A stretch of 64,000 bases of DNA from Cytophagales bacterium (GCA_004292855.1 RDXN01000031.1:151140-215139), one strand, 5' to 3'. Positions 1-9,460 are shown, counted from the first letter of the stretch. Made by a program: numbers and translations. The notes: a model not told the origin generated them from the letters alone.

Positions 1-1411
1 AGGTAACAAGCATGTTGCCTGCCTGCCCGTTGCCGGTGCTGGAGAAGAACGGATGGTATTTGTAGGGACCACCCCCGCCACTAGCCGCAGGTGTGCTTTC
101 GCCCATCGGAAACAACAGATCGCAAAGACCATTACAATTAACCCTGAAGTTGCGGATCAAGCTGCCTTCGCAGATATACCCGCTGGCCTGATTGTTGGCG
201 TTGAGGGTGACATCGACCTGACCGGCATTTACGTGCAGCGATCTGGGCGTCAGATAATTATAGTCCAGAACACGTACTTTTCCACTAGTCAGGTTCAGCC
301 GGTCGGTCAGGCTCAGGGTCTTACCAATTTTGAATTCAAACTCATTCGCAACATTTATGTGAATTTCGGGAAGGGCAAAATCGATACCGTTGCGCGTATC
401 CATGTAATTCATCCACGGAGTACCGGGTGAGCCATTTACAGAGGGGATAAGAAATTTTGCCCCGGCAGATGGATTTAGATTATCTTTCATAAAATAGAGG
501 TTGCCCTGCGCTTCCAGATAACCGAATCCAGGGGTTATCAACTCGAGCCTGTCCTGAATCCATAATTGGGAATTGTTGGGAATTTTCAGGGCAGAATAAT
601 TGTAGACAAGCACCTGTTTCGCGCCCAGTACTCGCCCCCCAACGACCTGCGTTTTTCGGAGAATGGCCATTGGACTTGCAGGTTGATTTGTGGTATACGT
701 ATCGGCCACCTCTAACACGCCAACTTTCAGATTAGCCACGGTACTGCCCCCATCCATTTGAAACGTACCCGACGCAGGGCGGAAATTCGCTTGGGTAGTC
801 CCCATATGAATCGTCAGACCATATAACTCGCTCGATTGTGTCCCGATGTACCGTAGTGCCACCTTACCGGGTGCCGTAGCTGGGTTTGTCAGTTGAATGG
901 TGGCATTTGCCACTACGCTGTTTGGGTGGAGCCGCCCCATCGTAACCACGTCATTTGGGGTGTTGACCACCGGGGTGTTCGGTTCTACGATCAATAGCCC
1001 GCCGTTCATTTTAAGCGTTGCTCCATTATCGAGATAAAGGCTCCCGAAAAGTGTAGCTGTAACGTAGCTTGATTTTGAAAGGATTCCGTTAGAACTAACT
1101 GATAATGAGAACGGAGCAGAGCTATTGGCACAACCCAAAACCGAGTTAACCCCTATGGTTGTGTGAGGCCAGGTTAACGTCCCTTTTCCTATCCAAATTG
1201 ATTGAGCCTGAACCGTCCCTACATCAATCGAAACAGATCGTGTTCCTGAAATAACGACCGAATTCGTACAGGTGGGGACAGGACCGCCCCAGGTAGCCGT
1301 GCTACTCCATAAGCCACTCTGAACGGCATACTTGGTTTGTGCAGACAGACTCGTGCAAAGCAGAGCCAAAACAAGTAGAAAAGGTAAAGATTTGCGAAAA
1401 TTGATCGACAT
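1..1411 (-). CDS. Partial secreted surface protein (C-terminus beyond window)
   Basis: The reading frame is open for 470 codons from an ATG at 1411 to the window edge, where it runs out without a stop. It starts with a clear signal peptide (MSINFRKSLPFLLVLALLC, cleavage near LSA-Q). Directly after it comes a GLWSSTATWGG-VP stretch, the G-W-ATW pattern that opens many Bacteroidota secreted surface proteins (G8-like or autotransporter-like beta-helix start). The rest is rich in beta strand, Gly, Asn and Thr, fitting a beta-helix or beta-solenoid. A T9SS sorting tail would be expected in the missing C-terminus but cannot be seen. No enzymatic motif was recognised and substrate and role are unknown. 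Plus-strand open frames here are shadows. Confidence 0.8.
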   Translation of the reverse strand, partial: MSINFRKSLPFLLVLALLCTSLSAQTKYAVQSGLWSSTATWGGPVPTCTNSVVISGTRSVSIDVGTVQAQSIWIGKGTLTWPHTTIGVNSVLGCANSSAPFSLSVSSNGILSKSSYVTATLFGSLYLDNGATLKMNGGLLIVEPNTPVVNTPNDVVTMGRLHPNSVVANATIQLTNPATAPGKVALRYIGTQSSELYGLTIHMGTTQANFRPASGTFQMDGGSTVANLKVGVLEVADTYTTNQPASPMAILRKTQVVGGRVLGAKQVLVYNYSALKIPNNSQLWIQDRLELITPGFGYLEAQGNLYFMKDNLNPSAGAKFLIPSVNGSPGTPWMNYMDTRNGIDFALPEIHINVANEFEFKIGKTLSLTDRLNLTSGKVRVLDYNYLTPRSLHVNAGQVDVTLNANNQASGYICEGSLIRNFRVNCNGLCDLLFPMGESTPAASGGGGPYKYHPFFSSTGNGQAGNMLVT

Positions 1412-1498
1412 AAGAGTAAATGATTAGTTGACTCCCATTGGTCGCTCGATTGTAACCGACTGGTAACAAAAAATTGTTCGTGTTTAAAAAATTGCCGC

Positions 1499-3685
1499 CT
1501 ACGGCAACGCAAACGCCACAAACTTGCTTCCTCCCGCAAGCCCGTAACGCCCCCCGCAGGCGGCAATCACGATATATTGCCGCCCGCCCACCTGATAGGT
1601 GATGGGCGTGGCAAACCCACCGGCAGGGAGTTTCGCCTGCCAAACCACCTTGCCCGTGCGCGTGTCGAACGCCCGCAAGTGTTCGTCGTAGGTAGCGGCA
1701 ATGAACAACAGGCCCCCGGCAGTCACAAGCGGCCCGCCGTGGTTCTCGGTGCCGGTGGGTGCAATACCCTGCTTGGTTAGTTCGGGGTGTTCGCCGAGCG
1801 GAACCTGCCAGCGGTATTCGCCGGTGTTGAGGTCGATGGCGTTGAGCGTGCCCCAGGGAGCTTTCACGGCGGGGTAGCCATCGGCATCGCGGAACTGCTC
1901 GTAGCCGTTGCTCAGGTAGGGCGGCTCGTAGGGGAACCCGTCGCGGTTGGCTCGTTGGCCCGTCACGCGGGCGGTGTGAATGTCGTTGGAAGCTGAGGCA
2001 GAAGCAGGTTTTGCGTCGAGTTTGAGCAGGTAGCTCAGGAGGGCGTCGCGGTCGGTTTTGGGCAGATGACCAAACGAAGGCATCCGACCCCGCCCGTTCG
2101 CCAGAATCGTCTGCACTTGCTCGGCGGTCAGGCGTTTGTCCACGTCGGTCAGGTTGGAGTATGTGCCCGCCGTTTGGGTGCGGGCTTTGTTGCCTATCGC
2201 ATGGCAAGCCGAACAGTTCTGATTGAACAGAGCCAGTCCACGGGTTTGGGTTTTGGCTGACTTCAGGGCCGGATTGTCGCGCATCTGAACCCACCAGAGC
2301 ATGTTGTTGCCATTCACGTAGAAAACTCCATCGGGGTCAACCGCCGTGCCGCCCCACTCGGCTCCCCCACCAATGCCGTACACCAGCGACCCTTTTTTGT
2401 TCGGCAAGGGATGATTCTGACCGAGTTGACTGTCGCGGTACTGCTTCAAGGCAAACGCCCGCGCTTCGGGGGTGCGCGTGGTGAGCATAGCCTCATTCAC
2501 CACCTGATACGAAAACGGTGCAGGTTTGGCAGGCATGGGTTGCGTGGGCCACGGATGCTCGCCGGGGAGGGCCGGACTGGTCGGGACGGGCTTCTCCTGG
2601 ACCGGAAACAGAGGCTTGCCCGTGTCCCGGTCAAACACAAACACGTTTCCATCTTTCGTAGCCTGCGCCACGGCATCGACCCGCCGACCGTTGTGCGTAA
2701 CCGTGAGCAGGTTGGGCGGGCAGGGCGCGTCGCGGTCCCAGAGGTCATGGTGAACAGTTTGGTAGTGCCACTTGCGCTGGCCCGTACGGGCGTCGAGGGC
2801 CAGCATACAATTGGCAAACAGGTTCTGCCCTTTTCGGGCACCGCCGTAGAAATCGACCGAGGGCGAGCCGGTGCCCGCGTAGACCATCCCGCGCCTGGGA
2901 TCGACCACCATCCCCGCCCAGCAATTAGCCCCGCCGAGTTTGCGGTAGGCGTCTTTGGGCCAGGTTTCGTAACCCGTTTCGCCGGGGAGCGGGATCGTGT
3001 GGAACACCCAGACCAGTTTGCCCGTACGGACGTTGAACGCCCGGATGTAGCCGGGCAGGGCATCGCCACCCTCCGACACGCTGGAGCCGGTAATGAGCAA
3101 ATCCTCGAAAATAACGCCCGGTGTGGTGATCGAAATTCGGTATGGACGTGGGTCGTGGCCGAGGGTTTTGGCATCACCCAGGCCCTGATACAAGTCGGCG
3201 GCTCCGTTCTGCCCGAAGGTGTTGATCGGCGCACCCGTTTCGGCGTTTAGGGCGTACAGCCACGGCCCTACAGAGTAAAGAACCCGTTTGTCGGCACCGT
3301 CGGCCCAGTACAACACGCCCCGGATTGGGTGGCCGATGCGAGTTTTGGTGGTATCGGCGAAGGGGTCGAATCGCCAGCGTTCGCAGCCCGTGGCGGCATC
3401 GAGCGCGAACAGTTTCATACTCGATGTCGTACCGTATAAGATGCCCCCCACCATAATAGGCTGACACTGATTACCCCCTTCATCGCCCGTGTCGTAAGCC
3501 CAGGCGAGTTTGAGATTCTGCACATTCTCACGGTTGATCTGCTGTAGTGTCGAATAGCGGTTTCCCTCAGTGCTGCCCCCGTAGGCCGGCCAATCGTCGC
3601 TGGAAGAAGTGGGAGTGAGAAAACGGAAGGCGGTGATTAACAGAATGATACTAAGAACGGTAAGGGAAAGTTGAACGGGGCGCAT
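1499..3685 (-). CDS. PQQ-dependent dehydrogenase with fused cytochrome c domain
   Basis: Quinoprotein dehydrogenase that oxidises an alcohol or sugar in the periplasm and passes electrons to the respiratory chain. The 728-aa product has an N-terminal hydrophobic anchor or signal (VQLSLTVLSIILLITAF) followed by DWPAYGG, NRYSTLQQIN and NLKLAWAYDTGD, the usual start of the PQQ beta-propeller. A c-type heme motif CSACH (Cys491, Cys494, His495) lies in an insert between propeller blades, and a later blade carries APWGTLNAIDLNTGEYRWQ. The length fits the membrane-bound glucose/quinate-type quinoproteins with an inserted cytochrome. A TTG 11 codons upstream (3718) also opens the frame, but the ATG at 3685 places the hydrophobic segment correctly. 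The substrate cannot be told from sequence. No pqq biosynthesis genes are in the window, so PQQ may come from elsewhere. Confidence 0.9.
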   Translation of the reverse strand: MRPVQLSLTVLSIILLITAFRFLTPTSSSDDWPAYGGSTEGNRYSTLQQINRENVQNLKLAWAYDTGDEGGNQCQPIMVGGILYGTTSSMKLFALDAATGCERWRFDPFADTTKTRIGHPIRGVLYWADGADKRVLYSVGPWLYALNAETGAPINTFGQNGAADLYQGLGDAKTLGHDPRPYRISITTPGVIFEDLLITGSSVSEGGDALPGYIRAFNVRTGKLVWVFHTIPLPGETGYETWPKDAYRKLGGANCWAGMVVDPRRGMVYAGTGSPSVDFYGGARKGQNLFANCMLALDARTGQRKWHYQTVHHDLWDRDAPCPPNLLTVTHNGRRVDAVAQATKDGNVFVFDRDTGKPLFPVQEKPVPTSPALPGEHPWPTQPMPAKPAPFSYQVVNEAMLTTRTPEARAFALKQYRDSQLGQNHPLPNKKGSLVYGIGGGAEWGGTAVDPDGVFYVNGNNMLWWVQMRDNPALKSAKTQTRGLALFNQNCSACHAIGNKARTQTAGTYSNLTDVDKRLTAEQVQTILANGRGRMPSFGHLPKTDRDALLSYLLKLDAKPASASASNDIHTARVTGQRANRDGFPYEPPYLSNGYEQFRDADGYPAVKAPWGTLNAIDLNTGEYRWQVPLGEHPELTKQGIAPTGTENHGGPLVTAGGLLFIAATYDEHLRAFDTRTGKVVWQAKLPAGGFATPITYQVGGRQYIVIAACGGRYGLAGGSKFVAFALP

Positions 3686-3729
3686 TTGGGAAAACAGATT
3701 GTATTTTGGAGTAGGCAAAGAGTTGACGA

Positions 3730-3824
3730 TTTTTTGTCATCCCGACGCAGGAGGGATCTACTTTGCTAGCCCTCAAGTTGATTATGGGCAAGTTAGATCC
3801 CTCCTGCGTCGGGATGACAAAAAA
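3730..3824. repeat. REP-like long inverted repeat, copy 1
   Basis: Two 30-bp perfect arms (3730-3759 and 3795-3824) with core CCCGACGCAGGAGGGATCT enclose a 35-base loop. The same arms recur at 12464-12552. It fills the gap between the quinoprotein gene and its upstream neighbour. It could act as a terminator or mRNA-stabilising hairpin and looks like a dispersed non-coding repeat. Confidence 0.85.
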
Positions 3825-3857
3825 CCTGCTGGCAAAAGTTAGTAAAACCACCAACCT

Positions 3858-4844
3858 TCACTTCTGATAAAACCGATACCGGATATTCCAGTTTTTTGTT
3901 TCGCCGGGGGCCGCGCTCAGGCGCACGTAGGGTTCGGGGCAGGAGGTCGTGGCGCAGGCCCAATACACGAGCTTGTCGAGGGGGAGGTCGGCGGTGGCCC
4001 GGACGCCCGCACCCGTTTTGGTGTTTTCGATGCTAAAATCATACCCCGCCGGGGTGGCGTCGAATCCTTCGAGGCCCGCGCTGAACACGTATTCTTTCTT
4101 CTCGAAGGTTCGGCTGTAAATCAGCTTCTTACCTGTGGGCTTAACTAGGTCCCCGAAGCCCTGCCCTTGCCCACGAATGGCGTAGGGGAACACCACCTCG
4201 ATGCCGGGGCCGGTGGGTTGCCCGTCGATGATCCAGAAATTGTGGTTGTACGTACTTGTTTCAATCGTTTTCTGGCCCGTGTTGGTCAGGCTGTGTTCGA
4301 GCACCAGTTCGGGTTCATTTTTGGTCAGGCGTACGGTTTTGGTGTAGCGATAGCCGTAGCCTGTGGCCGGATCGGCGAGTTCGTGGGTGAAGGCCACGTT
4401 GTTTTTACCCCGCTTCACGGTCCACTTGCCCCGGTCCACAACGTCGTAGTCGCGGGCAAAGAAATAGGCCTTTTCATCGGGTTTGCGCAACACGCCCACG
4501 CCAATTTTCACGAAGGTCTCGCCCGGTTTGGCCCCATCGAACCCCAGGGCCACGAACTCGTCGGCGGGGCCGTTGATAGCGTCGTGCATGGTGGGATTAT
4601 ACGTCTCGAACCATTGCGACACGTAGTCGTGGTCGTTGTGGGTGAGGCTTTTAAAGGCCCCGGCCCAGTCGAACCGGATGCCCCGATAGTAGCCGCGCGT
4701 GGCATCGGGCAGGTAAAGCACCGTGCGTACGTGGCCGTTGTTCAGCTCAACCTGTGGTGGTTCGGGCGAGGGGGCCGTGCCGAGTAATCCCCAAAGCACG
4801 ATGGGGGTCAGAAAAAGCGACAGAGCGGAGGATTTGGATGTCAT
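3858..4844 (-). CDS. Secreted galactose-mutarotase-fold protein
   Basis: The 328-aa product starts at the ATG at 4844 (MTSKSSALSLFLTPIVLWGLL), which gives a proper signal peptide. The 20 codons upstream that keep the frame open look non-coding. After the signal come VELNNGHVRTVLYLPDATRG and GIRFDWAGAF, then long beta-rich stretches (LVLEHSLTNTGQKTI, YNHNFWIID) that resemble the aldose-1-epimerase/galactose mutarotase superfamily. His and Asn in YNHNF could be ligand-binding. True aldose epimerase activity is not established because the classic catalytic pattern is not obvious. It likely binds or modifies a sugar in the periplasm. It lies between the quinoprotein and an aldo/keto reductase, all on the minus strand. 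Confidence 0.75.
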   Translation of the reverse strand: MTSKSSALSLFLTPIVLWGLLGTAPSPEPPQVELNNGHVRTVLYLPDATRGYYRGIRFDWAGAFKSLTHNDHDYVSQWFETYNPTMHDAINGPADEFVALGFDGAKPGETFVKIGVGVLRKPDEKAYFFARDYDVVDRGKWTVKRGKNNVAFTHELADPATGYGYRYTKTVRLTKNEPELVLEHSLTNTGQKTIETSTYNHNFWIIDGQPTGPGIEVVFPYAIRGQGQGFGDLVKPTGKKLIYSRTFEKKEYVFSAGLEGFDATPAGYDFSIENTKTGAGVRATADLPLDKLVYWACATTSCPEPYVRLSAAPGETKNWNIRYRFYQK

Positions 4845-4928
4845 GACAGGATTCAGATAGACGACAGCGAAAGTAGCGCAAAAATCGGTTCGTGATCCTG
4901 GCATATTGTTTATACCTCATTTGTCAGA

Positions 4929-4941
4929 AAATCGGGGTTTG
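4929..4941. promoter_or_regulatory. Putative AraC-linked motif, copy 1
   Basis: The 13-mer AAATCGGGGTTTG followed by ACGA lies about 85 bases upstream of the mutarotase-fold gene. The identical 13-mer occurs at 9517-9529 upstream of the aldo/keto reductase at the other end of the AraC cluster. A regulator site is an inference; a chance match is possible. Confidence 0.3.
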
Positions 4942-4975
4942 ACGAATCGCATCAGCCATCTTTTATGGTGAAACA

Positions 4976-6061
4976 CTACCGCCAGCCCTGCACGTCGGTA
5001 CCGTTGAAAACGGCGTTCTTGAGAATCTGCCGCTGCGGTTCAAACAGTGGGTAGATGCCCACCGAAGTTGGTGCGCTTGTTTCGGTCAGCGTCTGGAGTT
5101 GTTGGGGTGTAAACTGGATGTCGAGCGACGCGATGTTGTCGGCCAATTGCTCGGTTTTGCTCGCCCCAATCAGCACCGACCCCACGCCGGACTGCGCCAG
5201 AATCCAGGCCAGGGCTACCTGCGCCACGGGCTTGTCCATCTCTCCGGCAACGGCCCGTAGCGCGTCGAGAATGGCCCAGTTACGGTCGGTGAACTTGCTA
5301 TCACCGAAGGGGTTGGCACCGCTCAGGCGACCGTCGCCACTGGCTTTTTTACTGCCGTTGCCCCGCTCATATTTACCGCTTAGAAACCCACCGGCCAGCG
5401 GACTCCAAGGTACGATGCCGAGGCCACATTCGCGGGCGGCAGCTACGTGTTCCTGCTCGATGGTTCGTTCCACGAGTGAATATTCCATTTGGAGGGCAAT
5501 GGGGCCAGGTACGTGGTGTACCTGCGCCAGCGTGGCCGCTTTGGTCGCGTACCAGGCGGGCAAATCCGAGAAGGCGAAGTAGCGAATCTTGCCCGCCCGC
5601 ACCAGGTCACCCAGCGATTGCAGCAGTTCCTCAACGGGCGTAACCGTGTCCCAAACGTGCATCCAATACAGGTCGATGTAATCGGTTTTGAGTCGGCGGA
5701 GCGAGCCGTCGAGGGCACGGTGAATGTTCTTACGTCCGTTGCCGCCCTGGTTTGGGTTGCCCGTTTGGGCGTTGGCCCCGCCGGTGCTGGCACTGAACGA
5801 AAACTTGGTCGCCAGCACCACCCGGTCGCGCAGGCTGCGGTCGGCGATGTACTGCCCAACGAGTTCTTCGCTGCGGCCCCCGGCATACACGTCGGCGGTG
5901 TCGATGAAGTTGCCGCCCGCATCGACGTACTGGTTGAAAATGGTCTTGGCCGCGTCGTCGGTAGCTCCCCAACGTTGGGTGCCGAAGGTCATGGTGCCAA
6001 GCGATAACGGGCTGACAATAAGGCCGGAGCGGCCCAGTGTGCGATAATCGATCAATTTCAT
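4976..6061 (-). CDS. Aldo/keto reductase
   Basis: NADPH-dependent oxidoreductase of the aldo/keto reductase superfamily, 361 aa, cytoplasmic. It opens with the typical beta-hairpin and first strand (YRTLGRSGLIVSPLSLGTM). The catalytic tetrad is visible: Asp and Tyr in IDTADVYAGG, Lys in VLATKFSF, and His in LYWMHVWD. The NADP-binding C-terminal part contains VGSVLIGASKTEQL. Family members of this subgroup reduce aldehydes, ketones or quinones, and the real substrate is unknown. It is the last gene of a minus-strand run with a beta-propeller protein, an AraC regulator and a second aldo/keto reductase. The two reductases belong to different subgroups (different length and start), so they are not a recent tandem duplicate. 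Confidence 0.93.
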   Translation of the reverse strand: MKLIDYRTLGRSGLIVSPLSLGTMTFGTQRWGATDDAAKTIFNQYVDAGGNFIDTADVYAGGRSEELVGQYIADRSLRDRVVLATKFSFSASTGGANAQTGNPNQGGNGRKNIHRALDGSLRRLKTDYIDLYWMHVWDTVTPVEELLQSLGDLVRAGKIRYFAFSDLPAWYATKAATLAQVHHVPGPIALQMEYSLVERTIEQEHVAAARECGLGIVPWSPLAGGFLSGKYERGNGSKKASGDGRLSGANPFGDSKFTDRNWAILDALRAVAGEMDKPVAQVALAWILAQSGVGSVLIGASKTEQLADNIASLDIQFTPQQLQTLTETSAPTSVGIYPLFEPQRQILKNAVFNGTDVQGWR

Positions 6062-6095
6062 AACGGTTGTTTTTAGAGTGTGTGTACGAGAACGT

Positions 6096-7427
6096 TTACC
6101 GTACCATCACCAGCGTATGCACACCCCGAGTAACGGGAACGGAGTAACTGGTTTTGACGAGTTCGGTCCGTTTGGGGTCGTTGGCATCGCCGGTGATACG
6201 CCAGAAGTCAATGGAGCCGCCGGGTCGTTTTTCGTCAAAATGATCGAATGTAGCGACGGCCAGAAACCGGCTTGTGTTGTCGAATACGACCGATTCAGGC
6301 AGGATACCGTCGAAAGCATAGATACCTACCCGATCCAGTAAACCCGATTGCGGGTCGAGCCGGATGAGCGTGACCGACGCGAAAAAGCCTTGCTTCGGGC
6401 TGTTGAGGGGGTAGCTACTTTGTTCGAGGTTGGCCGTTGCCAGCCACTGCCCGTCGGGGCTGATCGCCAGCCCTTCCGACAGCACACCCGACACCACGCG
6501 GTCCACGATCTGATGCATGGGCCGCGTCGCCGTGTCAGGCGCAAGCCGCACCGACAGCACCGAAGCCGGGACCGAGTTCGTCCCCGAAATATCCGAGCCG
6601 TAGTACATCGCGTTGGTCAGTACGTACCGGCCATCGGGCGTAAACACGGCCTGAAACGGTTGGCGGTCTACCTGCACCGGATTTCCCCAGGTCGACAGGC
6701 TCAGCGTACCGCCCGCATCAGCCACCTTGACAAACGAGAGCGTGGCTTTCGTGGAGTTGAGCACCACCAGCGTGTTCTGTTTCGGATGAAACACCGCTCC
6801 GTTCAGCCGCTCGCCCGCTACCCAGCCGGGTAAGTCGGGTATGGTGGGTTCGCCCAATTTACCGTTGGCAAACCGGTAGAGCGTCAACGGATTCTGGGCC
6901 GCGTTGGGTGATTGCGCTACCACGACCACCAGCGACCCGTCGGCGTTAAACCCCACGGATTGAGCGCGTTCCGGCCCCTCCACGCGTTGCACGATGGTAG
7001 GCCGGTCGGGGTTGGCGAGGTCCACAACGGTAATGGCTTTGCCGGGTGGCAGGTCCGACAGTTTCGGGTTGGCTTTCCCCGCCGGGCGTTGCCCCCGCGT
7101 CTCGATTACCACTGCATACCGGCCATCGGGCGACACGGCCACCACCGACGGCGGGCCGGTGACGGAATTGCTCACGCCAACTTCCACCGCTTTCAGGTCG
7201 CGCACAGGTTTGTCCAGCCGAATCACCGACAGCGCATCTTGCCCATCGACCGGCCCCAGATTCTCGTCGATGTACGCCGAAGGGATCATATCGGCATCGG
7301 ATACCGAGACGAGGTAACGACCTTTGAAGGCAAAGTTCGCCCCCGACGTACCAGATTGACCAGATGCGACGTTGGCGATACCGAGTAAGAATCCGACAAA
7401 CAAGATTCGCATGAACTGATTGATCAT
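6096..7427 (-). CDS. Secreted beta-propeller (lactonase/YVTN-like) protein
   Basis: A 443-aa product with a signal peptide (MRILFVGFLLGIANVASGQ). The start is either the ATG at 7427 or the ATG at 7412, which is five codons later and gives a tighter signal. The mature part contains repeated blade signatures: VVAVSPDGRYAVVIETRG, SVGFNADGSLVVVVAQ, AVFTPDGRYVLTNAMYYG, AISPDGQWLATANLEQ. These are typical of seven-bladed WD40/YVTN or 6-phosphogluconolactonase-like propellers. No lactonase catalytic residues can be assigned. Its position 34 bases upstream of an aldo/keto reductase and downstream of an AraC gene suggests cotranscription and a periplasmic binding or enzymatic role in the same process. 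Confidence 0.8.
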   Translation of the reverse strand: MINQFMRILFVGFLLGIANVASGQSGTSGANFAFKGRYLVSVSDADMIPSAYIDENLGPVDGQDALSVIRLDKPVRDLKAVEVGVSNSVTGPPSVVAVSPDGRYAVVIETRGQRPAGKANPKLSDLPPGKAITVVDLANPDRPTIVQRVEGPERAQSVGFNADGSLVVVVAQSPNAAQNPLTLYRFANGKLGEPTIPDLPGWVAGERLNGAVFHPKQNTLVVLNSTKATLSFVKVADAGGTLSLSTWGNPVQVDRQPFQAVFTPDGRYVLTNAMYYGSDISGTNSVPASVLSVRLAPDTATRPMHQIVDRVVSGVLSEGLAISPDGQWLATANLEQSSYPLNSPKQGFFASVTLIRLDPQSGLLDRVGIYAFDGILPESVVFDNTSRFLAVATFDHFDEKRPGGSIDFWRITGDANDPKRTELVKTSYSVPVTRGVHTLVMVR

Positions 7428-7471
7428 TAATAGTATAGGAGTGAGTTATAATTGAACAAACACGTACCCGG

Positions 7472-8458
7472 TTATTGCATCGACAACCGGAATTCGGCGG
7501 GCGTGAAACCGGTCTTGTTTTTGAACAGCCGACTGAAATAGGGCGGGTACTCGAAGCCCAACTGATACGCCGTTTCGTTGATCGACAAGGGTGTGGACAG
7601 CAACAGCCGTTTGGCCCGCTCGATCAGGGCGTGGTGAATGTGCTGTTGTGTGTTCTGCCCCGTCAGCGACCGCAGCATGTCGCTCAGGTACGCGGGCGAT
7701 ATGTTCAGTTCGTCGGCGAAGTGCTGCACCGTTGGTAGTGGTTTCTCGGTCGGGCGCGACTCTGGTGTTTGCGCGAAATAGGCATTCAGCGATGCCTCGA
7801 ACCGGCTCAGTATTGCCCCGCCGTTGTGGTCGGTTTCGGCGGTGCGCCGGGTGAGAAATTGGCGGTGGTAGAAGCGGTTGGCGTAGGTCATCAGTACGTC
7901 AAGCTGGGCGATAATTACGTCCTGACTAAACGCATCGATGGGCCGCTCATTCTCTCGTCGAATCGTTTCGACCAGCGCGTCCATCTGCTGTTCCTCCCCC
8001 GCCGACAGGTGGAGAGCCTCGTTGACCTGGTACGAAAAGAACCCGTACTGCGCGATTTTCTGGCCCAGCGGGTACTTGCTCAACAGGTCGGGGTGGACCA
8101 GCAACGTCCAGCCGCTCACCTCCTCCCAGTTGACAGACTGCGCAAGTTCGCGCCCGGCCCCGGCCCACCAACAACCCTGCCCCGGGGCCAGAAAACTCAG
8201 TACGCCCTCGTTATAATCATACGATTTATGACCGTATCGGATGGCGGCTCCCCGGAGGTTCCGCTTCAGCGACACCATATACAATTGTTGCACCACCGGC
8301 GTGTCTACGGCCTTCGCCCCTGCCCCTTCGGGCAGGTTTTTGAGACTGCTTAAATCAATCACGGTTAGCAGTGGATGTGCCGGGGCGGGCAGGCCGTAGA
8401 ACCGGGTGTATTCGGTTACGGTGTTCAGTACGTGGAAATGGTTAGCGGATTGTTTCAT
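7472..8458 (-). CDS. AraC-family transcriptional regulator
   Basis: A 328-aa DNA-binding regulator. The N-terminal ~210 residues form a cupin-like sensing region. The C-terminal ~100 residues carry two helix-turn-helix motifs: FADELNISPAYLSDMLRSLTG and, second, INETAYQLGFEYPPYFSRLFK ending in KKTGFTPAEFR-like sequence (here NKTGFTPAEFR), the signature of the AraC/XylS family. It is ten bases downstream of an aldo/keto reductase gene and followed by a beta-propeller and another reductase, all same strand. Local control of these genes is likely, and a palindromic site in the upstream divergent region (9514-9540) is a candidate target. The inducer is unknown. Confidence 0.93.
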   Translation of the reverse strand: MKQSANHFHVLNTVTEYTRFYGLPAPAHPLLTVIDLSSLKNLPEGAGAKAVDTPVVQQLYMVSLKRNLRGAAIRYGHKSYDYNEGVLSFLAPGQGCWWAGAGRELAQSVNWEEVSGWTLLVHPDLLSKYPLGQKIAQYGFFSYQVNEALHLSAGEEQQMDALVETIRRENERPIDAFSQDVIIAQLDVLMTYANRFYHRQFLTRRTAETDHNGGAILSRFEASLNAYFAQTPESRPTEKPLPTVQHFADELNISPAYLSDMLRSLTGQNTQQHIHHALIERAKRLLLSTPLSINETAYQLGFEYPPYFSRLFKNKTGFTPAEFRLSMQ

Positions 8459-8467
8459 GGGAAATAG

Positions 8468-9460
8468 CTATTCAAACACCGGATATGGTGAGCCGACGGT
8501 GCTGCCGACGGGCATAATGGCATCCAGTTCAGCCAGTTCCGTTTGGCTTAGGGTGATGTCGGTGGCTGCAACGTTAGTTTCCAGGTATGTCCGGCGTTTG
8601 GTGCCAGGAATGGCCACAACATCCTGCGTCAGCACCCAGGCCAGAGCCAACTGCGCAGGCGTAACACCTTTGTTAAGGGCGTACTCTCTCAGCTTCTCTA
8701 CTAACTCCAGATTCTTGTAGAAGTTTTCTCCCTGATAACGAGGGAACATCCGGCGCGAATCGGTCTCTTCAAAATCGTCCGGCGATTTGATCTCACCCGA
8801 CAGAAAGCCCCGGCCCAACGGCGAGTACCCCACGAACCCGATACCCATCTCGCGGGTGGCTTGCAAAATGCCGTTTTCTTCTACGTTCCGGTCAAAAAGC
8901 GAATACTCCGTCTCCAACGCCGAAATCGGGTGGACGGCGTGCGCCCGCTCAATGATGTCAACCGGCACTTCCGACAGGCCGAGATATCGTACTTTGCCTT
9001 CTTCGACTAGCCGACTCATTGCGCCCACGGTGTCTTCAATCGGCGTGTTAGGGTCCAGCCGGTGCAGGTAATACAGATCAATATAGTCGGTGCCGAGATT
9101 CCGCAACGACCGCTCAACCGATTTTCTGACGTACTCCGGTCGACCGTTGAAGTTCATTGTCCAGGCTCCATTGTCGTCAATCTCGAAGCCGAATTTGGTG
9201 GCGACAGTAACTTGCCCGCGCTTACCCGCAACTGCTCTGCCCACCAACTGCTCGTTGTGCGTGGGGCCATACACGTCGGCGGTGTCGAGTAGGGTTACGC
9301 CCAGTTCGAGGGCGCGGTGGATGGTGGCGATGCTTTCGGTATCGTCGGTGGCTCCGTAGATGGTGCCGCCCGCAAACCCCGACATCCCCATACACCCAAG
9401 TCCCTGCACCGATACGGTTAATCCCTGACTGCCTAATGCTACTTGCTTTATCGTTTTCAT
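8468..9460 (-). CDS. Aldo/keto reductase (AKR13-like)
   Basis: The 330-aa product starts at the ATG at 9460 (MKTIKQVALGSQGLTVSVQG); an upstream ATG at 9550 adds 30 unlikely residues. The family features are complete: GLGCMGMSG near the start, Asp and Tyr in LLDTADVYGP, Lys in VATKFGFE, His in YYLHRLDP, and the NADP-contacting VVAIPGTKRRTYLETN near the end. The GxGCMGMS start and the PGTKRR motif place it with the YakC/AKR13-like reductases of aldehydes and quinones. It is the first gene of the minus-strand cluster with the AraC regulator and is divergent from the secreted amylase gene, with 137 bases between them. The substrate is not known. Confidence 0.93.
   Translation of the reverse strand: MKTIKQVALGSQGLTVSVQGLGCMGMSGFAGGTIYGATDDTESIATIHRALELGVTLLDTADVYGPTHNEQLVGRAVAGKRGQVTVATKFGFEIDDNGAWTMNFNGRPEYVRKSVERSLRNLGTDYIDLYYLHRLDPNTPIEDTVGAMSRLVEEGKVRYLGLSEVPVDIIERAHAVHPISALETEYSLFDRNVEENGILQATREMGIGFVGYSPLGRGFLSGEIKSPDDFEETDSRRMFPRYQGENFYKNLELVEKLREYALNKGVTPAQLALAWVLTQDVVAIPGTKRRTYLETNVAATDITLSQTELAELDAIMPVGSTVGSPYPVFE

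Noticed and set aside
53..430. 125-codon plus-strand open frame at the window start
   Set aside because: Opposite a long continuous minus-strand frame with signal peptide and secreted-protein pattern; it has no family features of its own.
2411..3250. 279-codon plus-strand and 245-codon minus-strand open frames within the quinoprotein gene
   Set aside because: Shadows of the PQQ dehydrogenase gene, Arg/Pro-rich without recognisable domains.
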